From contig CAZUAH010000433.1 in NCBI GenBank assembly GCA_964617665.1, positions 1 to 11,840 of the forward strand: DNA of 11,840 bases, given 5' to 3'. A program made the translations under genes and the position numbers. Position 1 is the stretch's first letter. Each line of letters starts with the position of its first letter. The notes under the pieces were generated by a model. That model was not told where the DNA came from. It was given only the letters and a program-made list of their open reading frames with translations, and did not search any database. The DNA comes from JADHUC01 sp964617665. GTDB lineage: Bacteria; Planctomycetota; Planctomycetia; Pirellulales; Pirellulaceae. Of the stretch, positions 6,601 through 11,840 are shown piece after piece.

Positions 6601-6647
6601 ACCGCGTAACGACGGCTGATGGAGGTGACTGAACCAAGAGTCGGCAT
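3609..6647 (-). CDS. GspD-like protein of tandem secretin N-domains, no barrel
   Basis: Last gene of the operon, 1012 residues from the ATG at 6645-6647; a GTG 15 codons upstream (6690-6692) is possible. A hydrophobic export segment (about 22-45) precedes a long Lys/Glu/Pro-rich linker (55-133). An N0-type domain follows (140-220, FNFRGQPWPGVLDWLSTVSDM). Then come about six to seven secretin N-type repeats, near 242-296, 305-409, 424-483, 489-575, 587-735, 740-831 and 842-947, recognised by phrases such as NPRRNSILAHA, DAKNNAVIAYA, DFDTNTILVVGA and DDVSNTLLVST. Several carry low-complexity inserts: Met-rich (336-365), Tyr/Arg-rich (522-535) and acidic. The protein ends in a Pro/Gly tail. In GspD or PilQ the N-domains lead into a barrel with a VPxLxDIPxLGxLF-type motif, and I see none. 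It probably forms a periplasmic ring or scaffold instead of the pore; a separate secretin gene would be needed elsewhere. Confidence 0.8.
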   Translation of the reverse strand: MPTLGSVTSISRRYAVLHSTSTLPALLIAVGIVVVHALFAPIMAANSAESDAPVLRSGDGEPKVLSAPGHRGPPTKPGHPHGKPPTKDGDEDEKEGKEGDEKEEKKEGEKEEKPETVKRPTEPPEPPDPKELDIRPDGDGRVRFNFRGQPWPGVLDWLSTVSDMSLDWQELPAGYLNLVTQDSYSVPDARDLINRHLLARGFTMLEKDEVLSVVKIADINPGLVPRVRPEELADRLPHEFAKVSFTLDWLIAETAVEELKPMLSPNGKLTALSATNRLEAMDAVVNLREIYAVLEEESTSGQERLVEEFVLKHARAADVREQLLALLGVDEKSKSSPMPMSRDQMEMMREQARMMEEMQRRQRGSSSKPSSGKKDSEVHLVVNPRRNSILAHAPPDKMALIAKVIETIDVPPDRDQAFLLNADRLQIYRLASLNPEALVATLEESGDLDPTTRLQADAKNNAVIAYASLADHLTIRTMVDKLDGSSRQMEVIHLRRLAADYVAGTIEHMMGVKQEKNDQRSRYYGYYSYRYGSRRSEDEDKDEFRVDADVDGNRLILWANDIELREVTNLLVKLGEIPAAGENESPVRVIDAAPGKETLKYLEELRRAWRSVAPNELIMPEIEVEDDKQADDKADGKRSPVASPRPDKEARRPAVSGALVQFAQLQPGDSADVENPSSDGDDRNGETRPVEKPEGKSNDTGLPPIKITIGNDGRLVISSRDTHALNLLEDLMAQLPPPQKDFAIFELKHASAFWVKLNLEDYFKEEEEDNNSRRRTYFFYDNPPPEKEKRHRLSQRRPLKFIDDFDTNTILVVGAEPDDLKTIEELIRLWDVPPPADSESARVSAVFQVRYSKASIIAETLKEVYRDLLSSNDKALQQGPNAERRPTNQTTYIFGESDSDGASRRTQVSFKGKLSLGVDDVSNTLLVSTEGQNLMENVSKMIETLDEAAKPVSDVQVITLDGGVNAERIREVLSELLGKPMIGAGQPAGRVPPGPGMPAGQGGPRSGPLRGR

Positions 6648-6744
6648 CGTGCGATGTTCTCCATGAGAAGCGACTGTGCATTGCCCTCGCACAGCTCTTC
6701 TATTATCGCACGGCCAAACGGAATCTCAATGGTTTTCGCGTCGG

Positions 6745-7944
6745 TCACCCCTCCTCGGACGGGAGTACGTTGCCCTCGGCGAGGTTCTGGCCCGTTGTGA
6801 CCAATAGACGCTTCTTCAGGGCTGTCGCCTCCAGTTCCACGGTTTTGTCGGTGATCCGCCTGACAGTTACCTGCACTTCGTCGACGACAAACACGTCCCC
6901 TTCGCGCAGCTTCAGTACCTTCCCTTCTGTGCGAAGGTTGATCCACGCTAGTTTTTCACCACGGGCCTCAGTGAGTCCGGTGACGTAGGCGAATTTCGCC
7001 TTCTCGAAGCTGGGCAAATCCTCCGGCTCTGGCTCTTCCGGCGCGGCTTCGGTCACGTTGATCGTGACAGTCTGGCTGACCGACTTTGGGGGCCAGCCGT
7101 CGTCAGTCGCCTTGAACGTGATTCTGTACTCGCCCGGCTTTTCGGGGAGCCATTCAAATCGTCCCGATTCGTCGTCCAGCCTGGCACCCGGTAATCCGTC
7201 GCCGTCGATAGTGTACTTCAGTGTGTCAAGCTTATCGTCGTCCTCGCCTTTCATGGCGATCTCGACAGTACTACCAGCTTGGGCCGAGATTTCGTCGTCC
7301 GTTTCCAGAGTTGGCTCGTTGTTGGGCGGACCGTGGTAGTTGCGGTACAGGATCGTTTCTATGTACTCCTTCAGATCTCCGTGGGCCAAACGATTTGACT
7401 GTCCATCTGGCAACGTATTGGTATTCGTTGCGTCCTCCAGCGACAAAGCCTCGACCGAAATGGTCAGATCGCGTTGCTTGGAGTCTGCGATGCGTTTGGC
7501 AGTGAAACCATAGACTCGGTGCAGGCAATCAACCGAGTAGAATCGGTGAAGGAACTCGATCGCTTGTTCGAAGTTGCCTCGGCCGGCAATGCTGATCGCG
7601 AACGCATCGTAGGCTTTGCTCTTGCTGCGCGTCGGGGGTAGAGTGACCTTTGGGTCTTCAAGACCGACTTGGTTGGCGCAATCCACTAGCCAAGCTTTAT
7701 ACAGAGTGCGCGCTTCTTCCAGCTCAGAAGGCAAGGCTTGAGCCCTGTAGGCATCGATCTGCTCCTGGTCTTGTACGCTGTAGTCAATGATCAGCTTCTT
7801 ATCCCGAACCTCCTTCTCAAATTTGGCAACCTCCTTGCTCCTTTCGCGAAGCGCGTTGCTGACCCTAATAACCGTGTATCCGGAGGCCATCAGCAGTACC
7901 AGCAAGCCCACAATGCAGGCCAGCAGCTTTTCTCGATTATTCAT
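6745..7944 (-). CDS. PilO-like, Ig/cadherin-like and PilP/GspC-like fusion protein
   Basis: This inner-membrane platform protein, 399 residues, occupies the place of GspM/PilO. One N-terminal membrane helix (about 6-27) is followed by a coiled coil (28-60, ERSKEVAKFEKEVRDKK) and a PilO-like periplasmic domain (75-170, FEQAIEFLHRFYSVDCLHRV). Next is a beta-sandwich of the Ig/cadherin-like type (205-297; FEWLPEKPGEYRITFKATDD is the typical pattern). The C-terminal part (315-391, LKLREGDVFVVDEVQVTVRRITDKTVELE) looks like the homology region of PilP or GspC, which contacts secretin N-domains. One polypeptide thus seems to combine PilO and PilP roles, with an added spacer domain. The gene overlaps the PilM-PilN gene by 8 bases, indicating translational coupling, and lies 97 bases before the ATG of the GspD-like gene. 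The PilO and PilP labels rest on context and motif shape. Confidence 0.72.
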   Translation of the reverse strand: MNNREKLLACIVGLLVLLMASGYTVIRVSNALRERSKEVAKFEKEVRDKKLIIDYSVQDQEQIDAYRAQALPSELEEARTLYKAWLVDCANQVGLEDPKVTLPPTRSKSKAYDAFAISIAGRGNFEQAIEFLHRFYSVDCLHRVYGFTAKRIADSKQRDLTISVEALSLEDATNTNTLPDGQSNRLAHGDLKEYIETILYRNYHGPPNNEPTLETDDEISAQAGSTVEIAMKGEDDDKLDTLKYTIDGDGLPGARLDDESGRFEWLPEKPGEYRITFKATDDGWPPKSVSQTVTINVTEAAPEEPEPEDLPSFEKAKFAYVTGLTEARGEKLAWINLRTEGKVLKLREGDVFVVDEVQVTVRRITDKTVELEATALKKRLLVTTGQNLAEGNVLPSEEG

Positions 7945-9385
7945 TGTCCTTGGGCTCCTCGGTTCCGGACGGCTGAACGCCGATTGTTATCTTGCAGACC
8001 AATGGGTAATCAGGCTGGCGTTCATCGCGTTGCGTTCCGCCTCCTTCTACCGTATGCCGCGAATCCCGCAGATCCGTCTCGATTGTCTTGATCACATCGT
8101 CATCGCTGAAGCGTCCGTCCAGTGTTATTTGTCCTCTGGCGCTTGGCTGAAGCCACGCAAAAGTCGCCTTGTCGATGATCGCTTCCTCGGCTGGCGGCAG
8201 TTCCTCTGAGAGTTCGTACATCTCGTCCAACCAGTTGATGCCGCTGGCAACGAACTTGTCGATCTCCTCTCTCTCGACTCGCAATGCGTTGGCGAATTCG
8301 ACATCCGCGTCCAGGTTCTTGGACTCGGCCTCCAGACGCTCGATCTGCTTGTTGTACGAGGCAAAATACCACCAGATGGCGCCGATCATGAGAAGGAGCA
8401 TCGCCGCCACGGCACCTCCGAGTATCGCGTACCGCCGGCGCGGGTCTGGCGGTTCGGGCTTGCGTCGCGGGTTCAGGAAGTCGATGCCATGTGCGCGCCC
8501 CTCGGCTTCGTCGTGCAGCATGCCTAATAGTGCGGCGTAGCGACCTGGATTCCCCGGCAACGCCCCACGCAGGGACGACCCTAAGTCCGTTCCAGCAAAC
8601 GGATCCAACAATTGCACTTCCAGCCGGAGTTGATCGGCCAGCGTCGTGCGTAATTCCGCGTCGTTTTCCTGGGTGCCGACCAACGTGACCGCCTCGATCC
8701 GATGTTCGCCCAACTGGTTCTGTGCGGCAGCAATCGTGCGTCGGATCTCGCCGACAAGAGCCATCGACAGATGCTCGGCAGAGAGTCGTACCGACCGGAG
8801 AAAAACGACTTGGCCGCCCATCAATACGGTAAGATCGACTTCTTCGGAGAGTATTTCTACCAACAGCCGGCATCGATCATCGCCGCCTTGCCGGTTGAAC
8901 AAAGACGCCGTGGCAAAGGGTCGTAAGATGAGTTTCTTGGCTGGAGTCTGGCAGGTGGCGCACGAGTCCTGGATCTCCTCGACAATCTTCGGCGCTAGGG
9001 CCGCGGCCAAAATGTGAACTTGGTCCTCGTCCTCGGATTCCAGTCTCACAAAGTCCAAGGGCCAATCTTCGCCCAGCGACGAGAACTGTTGCAGCGCTTG
9101 AAAGCGGACCATCTCTGGCAGTTCGTCATCGGGGGCAGGTGGGGTCTGCAGCACGCGCAGTTCCGTCTTCCCACGCGGCACAGCGACAAGGATATCGCAA
9201 TTGCCTATCCCCCCTTCCGATAGAGCTGCGGCCAGACGTTCCCCAACGGAGAGTTCCGCCCCGTCGTCTTCCCCGCCAAGCTCGACAGCCATCGCCGATT
9301 CGACGACAACAGCTCCGCCCGTCGTCCGTCCGACAGCCAAACGAGCCTCGCAAGCATCCCATTCCAGCGCCAATAGTTTCGGCAT
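7937..9385 (-). CDS. PilM-PilN fusion (GspL-type assembly platform protein)
   Basis: 482 residues. Residues 1-290 match an actin-like PilM/GspL cytoplasmic domain: MPKLLALEWDACEARLAVG start, then GGQVVFLRSVRLSAEHL, with ILVAVPRGKTELR and ALLGML elsewhere. IDFLNPRRKP (301-310) corresponds to the INLLP-type motif that begins PilN proteins. A single membrane helix (about 320-341) and a coiled coil (345-378) follow. The last 100 residues form a small periplasmic domain typical of PilN/GspL (ATFAWLQPSARGQITLDGRFSDDDVIKTIETDLRDS). In this class the cytoplasmic part recruits the assembly ATPase, and the periplasmic part pairs with PilO/GspM, encoded next. The ATG start at 9385 lies 39 bases after the gspK stop. 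Fused PilM-PilN is effectively the GspL arrangement, so the gene supports a type II secretion-like reading. Confidence 0.82.
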   Translation of the reverse strand: MPKLLALEWDACEARLAVGRTTGGAVVVESAMAVELGGEDDGAELSVGERLAAALSEGGIGNCDILVAVPRGKTELRVLQTPPAPDDELPEMVRFQALQQFSSLGEDWPLDFVRLESEDEDQVHILAAALAPKIVEEIQDSCATCQTPAKKLILRPFATASLFNRQGGDDRCRLLVEILSEEVDLTVLMGGQVVFLRSVRLSAEHLSMALVGEIRRTIAAAQNQLGEHRIEAVTLVGTQENDAELRTTLADQLRLEVQLLDPFAGTDLGSSLRGALPGNPGRYAALLGMLHDEAEGRAHGIDFLNPRRKPEPPDPRRRYAILGGAVAAMLLLMIGAIWWYFASYNKQIERLEAESKNLDADVEFANALRVEREEIDKFVASGINWLDEMYELSEELPPAEEAIIDKATFAWLQPSARGQITLDGRFSDDDVIKTIETDLRDSRHTVEGGGTQRDERQPDYPLVCKITIGVQPSGTEEPKDNE

Positions 9386-9424
9386 GTTTCAACCACTTCT
9401 GCTACAGTGATGAATCTCACTTCG

Positions 9425-11026
9425 TCATTGTACCGTCGTTGGGGCCAACGCGGCTCCCAATGTTTCTAACGGGTAGCCACGTCCCAAATGACTGATATCT
9501 CTCCACAGTAGTACGCGCGGCGGCAACTGTGTACCGTCTAAGACCACTTCCACCCGTGCTGAAGCGTTACCGTCGTCGAAATAACCGACAACTTGCATAC
9601 GATACACATCACCTCCGCCACAGATCATCGGGCTTAAGGACTTCATTTCCTCCAGCGTCACCAAGCCCTGTGTTAGTATCCATGTCTCGTGTTGGAGACT
9701 CGGATCGGCTTCGCCGGGATCCATGTAACGCGAATTGATGATCTGTTCGGCGACTTCCTCGCTCAAACCCGGAATACCCATTAGAAGCTCGCGCGGGGCC
9801 TGATTGATGTTGATCCGGCCGGGAATCGTGGTATCGGCTATCGTCACATGATCCATCAGCGTGGTCATGTACACGTTCATCGACACCAAGTCTTCTCCGA
9901 ACGGAGACTGCAGCACGGTGTCTTCCTGGTCACCCTGAAAACGGACCTGCACTTTCGCACCAATCAGGTCCAGGACCTGCTTCAGTTCCGCTTCCTCTTT
10001 GCCCGGTTGGCTAAGATCCAGCTCGCCGCCTGAATACGTTTCACCTTCGTCGCTCTCTGTGTATGCGCCGTTTTGTCTGTAGGCGACGATGAATGTCACC
10101 CATTCTTCCGGGAACACCAAGCTCAGTGAATCATGCAACTCCTGCATGTCTTCGATGTTCAGGTTGATACGAGGCTCGCCATTTGGCTGCGCATTGGCCT
10201 CTTTGCTGTGAAGTGTTAGGTATGCGCTCCACCCTCGAGTGATCGTTTCGGCACCCAAGCCGGCACCGTCCATCTCGTTTTCATCGATCATTCCGTTCCG
10301 GTTGACGTCGTAGCCGAAAAGCAGATCCGGCGTCACGCCGTACACCAGCAGAAGTTCCTCGACCGTCTCCAAAAGACCGTTCTTCGGCGCGTAGTCGAAG
10401 TACTCCCCAGATTCCGCGCCGAACTCCCGCATTTCATCATCGCTATCGATCCAGTCGAGAATGGCATCCGCAACATCCACTGTCATGCCAGGCAGTGCCA
10501 TCAACAGGTCGCGGCCAACATTCTCCATTCCGATGGCCGCTGCCGCCTCGTCGATCGCCAACAACGCGTTGACGTTCAATCGCGTGGATTCATCCTCCAA
10601 ACCATAACGCACCCCGACGGCGTCGGTGGCGTCGTCAAGGGCCGGAGCCAAGACGGTGAAGCGACCTTGCTCGCCCGGATCGTCGGTAACTAGCACCGGA
10701 ACGGCCTGGAAGCTATTAGTATTATTGTAAGAACCGCCGGATTCAGTTTGAAGCGTCGGGTCCTGCATTAGGAATGCGCGAACAGACTCGACTCCTGAAG
10801 CCGCAAGCAACTTTGCTTGAATCTGGCGGCCCGCGACATGAGTCGTCTCGTTGTGGGCGAGCATCATCTGAGTGAACGAATAAGCGGCCAAGGACAGAAC
10901 CGAAACCACGATCAGCACGATTATTAGCACCATGCCTCGGTGCTTGACGTAACGCGAGTCGCCAACCGAAGATTCGCCGCCGCGGCCTGCTACGAGAAAC
11001 CGATTTGTCGGGCGTGGTCGTCTCAT
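9425..11026 (-). CDS. gspK: GspK-type minor pseudopilin with EF-hand insertion
   Basis: This tip pseudopilin of a type II secretion-like system has 533 residues. A 31-residue leader ends in KHRG, followed by the hydrophobic helix MVLIIVLIVVSVLSLAAYSF (32-51). Prepilin peptidase would cut after G31, and the helix lacks the Glu at +5, as in GspK. The family signature is present: ADAILDWIDSDDEMREFGAE (186-205), then YFDYAPKNGLLETVEELLLVYGV and, later, GRININQAPRELLMGIPG (403-420). Between the two conserved halves is DVNRNGMIDENE (240-251), a full EF-hand loop with D, N, N, I, D and E in the calcium-coordinating pattern. The gene overlaps gspJ by 4 bases (ATGA), so the two are translationally coupled. 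At 533 residues it is longer than typical GspK (about 300-350). Confidence 0.85.
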   Translation of the reverse strand: MRRPRPTNRFLVAGRGGESSVGDSRYVKHRGMVLIIVLIVVSVLSLAAYSFTQMMLAHNETTHVAGRQIQAKLLAASGVESVRAFLMQDPTLQTESGGSYNNTNSFQAVPVLVTDDPGEQGRFTVLAPALDDATDAVGVRYGLEDESTRLNVNALLAIDEAAAAIGMENVGRDLLMALPGMTVDVADAILDWIDSDDEMREFGAESGEYFDYAPKNGLLETVEELLLVYGVTPDLLFGYDVNRNGMIDENEMDGAGLGAETITRGWSAYLTLHSKEANAQPNGEPRINLNIEDMQELHDSLSLVFPEEWVTFIVAYRQNGAYTESDEGETYSGGELDLSQPGKEEAELKQVLDLIGAKVQVRFQGDQEDTVLQSPFGEDLVSMNVYMTTLMDHVTIADTTIPGRININQAPRELLMGIPGLSEEVAEQIINSRYMDPGEADPSLQHETWILTQGLVTLEEMKSLSPMICGGGDVYRMQVVGYFDDGNASARVEVVLDGTQLPPRVLLWRDISHLGRGYPLETLGAALAPTTVQ

Positions 11027-11840
11027 AGTCCCAACGCCTCCATGTCCTCGGACACCAACGATTCTTCATCCAATGCGGTCGGACGGGCCGCCGGCAAGTG
11101 CACGACCAGACGATACATGAACTCGGTCATGTCCGAGGCGGCCAATTGCGTGGCTTCCGTGATATCTATCGACTCGGGATCCTCACCGCCTGTCGGATCG
11201 ATGCCGATCGTGATCTCGACAGCCACTGGAAGGCCGCCCAGCTCTTCCGAGTTCCATTCGACTTGCCATTCCAGACCGTCGAAGTAGCGGAACTCCAGGT
11301 AGTTCACCTCGGGTGCTAGCAGACTGCCGCCGCCCGAACTGGGATCCAATGTGCCGCTCTGCGAATTGAAGACGGTCGTGGCACGATCCATCTGGCGACG
11401 TATCAGGCCCGAACCCATATCGGTCGGCCTGTCTGCCAGGCTGAGGCTGACCGTCTCGCTATCATCAGTTTGCAGGAAGTACGCCACCGTCTTCACATCG
11501 CTGACAATGTCGGGCGTGGCTCCTTGAGCCAGAGCTGTGAGCGCCGCTTCGTATTGGTCCACGCGGGGTAAGTGGCTCACGTCAACTTGCAGTTCGTACT
11601 GAGTGCCGAACAGTCCAGGCACGCTGGTCGGTTCGACCGTCCCGGCGATGTCCATCGTGGTATCCGATGCCATCTCATCGAGACCAGCGATTGCGTCGTC
11701 CATGCCCGATGTGTCGATTGTCTCCCCCGTCCCCATGTCACCGGTTCCGCCCAGCGCGTCCATGCCGGCGCTAAGGTCGCCCAGGTCCGCCCCCGCGACC
11801 ATGTCCTGGACTCCGGAGACATCGATTGGTTCGTACAACA
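11023..11840 (-). CDS. gspJ: GspJ-type minor pseudopilin, C-terminal part
   Basis: The reading frame is open to the window edge, so the N-terminal methylation helix and the true start lie outside; 272 codons are visible. The GspJ pattern near the C-terminus is clear: NYLEFRYFDGLEWQVEW, then LPVAVEITIGIDP, followed by a beta-strand ending in EFMYRLVVHLPAARPT. Upstream of it is a stretch rich in Gly, Asp, Met and Thr (roughly the first 65 visible residues, for example GDLSAGMDALGGTGDMG), which looks like a flexible insertion. GspJ forms the pseudopilus tip with GspI and GspK, and its immediate coupling to gspK (ATGA overlap) fits. Confidence 0.78.
   Translation of the reverse strand, partial: LYEPIDVSGVQDMVAGADLGDLSAGMDALGGTGDMGTGETIDTSGMDDAIAGLDEMASDTTMDIAGTVEPTSVPGLFGTQYELQVDVSHLPRVDQYEAALTALAQGATPDIVSDVKTVAYFLQTDDSETVSLSLADRPTDMGSGLIRRQMDRATTVFNSQSGTLDPSSGGGSLLAPEVNYLEFRYFDGLEWQVEWNSEELGGLPVAVEITIGIDPTGGEDPESIDITEATQLAASDMTEFMYRLVVHLPAARPTALDEESLVSEDMEALGL

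Noticed and set aside
8100..8873. 257-codon - strand frame within the PilM-PilN gene
   Set aside because: Arg-rich shadow in another frame of a gene with clear PilM and PilN motifs.
1..11840. tRNA genes, CRISPR arrays, insertion sequences or transposase genes
   Set aside because: I saw no cloverleaf with a CCA end, no regularly spaced repeats, and no transposase-like protein or terminal inverted repeats on either strand.

Overview
The window looks like a piece of a planctomycete (Pirellulales-like) chromosome. This is inferred from gene content: a Pup/UBact-type protein-tagging pair with its own ligase, a relic of a very large Ser/Thr kinase, and a type II secretion/type IV pilus-like assembly operon whose proteins are fused and lengthened in a planctomycete manner. 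No marker gene settles the taxonomy.

Left part (1-2501, + strand): a decayed Ser/Thr protein kinase remnant (1-559) is followed by a short promoter-bearing gap. Then comes a two-gene operon. A 54-codon gene (650-814) encodes a small charged modifier ending in Gly-Gly-Glu, and it overlaps a PafA-family ligase gene (804-2501). The ligase has the expected PafA motifs (GLETEY, ECRGP, GDSNMAE, the C-terminal region), but its catalytic fold is split by an insertion of about 110 residues that is strongly hydrophobic. It therefore looks like a membrane-anchored prokaryotic ubiquitin-like ligase. This is the most striking feature of the window.

Middle part (2502-3608): about 570 bases without a protein gene carry what looks like an independent structured RNA gene. 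A sigma70-type promoter (TTGACC-N17-TATTCT) is followed, from its predicted start, by at least five adjacent perfect or near-perfect helices, and ends in a classical intrinsic terminator at 2909-2973. I could not assign it to a known RNA family. A GlsB/YeaQ-type membrane protein gene with a TTG start and an unusual Arg/Tyr-rich tail follows (3078-3464). A short convergent gap with two small palindromes separates it from the next operon.

Right part (3609-11840, - strand): an operon read right to left encodes, in order, a GspJ-like pseudopilin (5' end beyond the window), a GspK-like pseudopilin with an inserted EF-hand loop, a PilM-PilN fusion (GspL counterpart), a PilO-like protein fused to an Ig/cadherin-like domain and a PilP/GspC-like domain, and a long GspD-like protein. 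The last is made of an N0 domain and about six to seven secretin N-type repeats, but has no secretin barrel. Together these would form the pseudopilus tip, the inner-membrane assembly platform and a periplasmic ring or scaffold. The ATPase, the polytopic platform protein, the major pseudopilin, the peptidase and a true outer-membrane secretin are not in the window.
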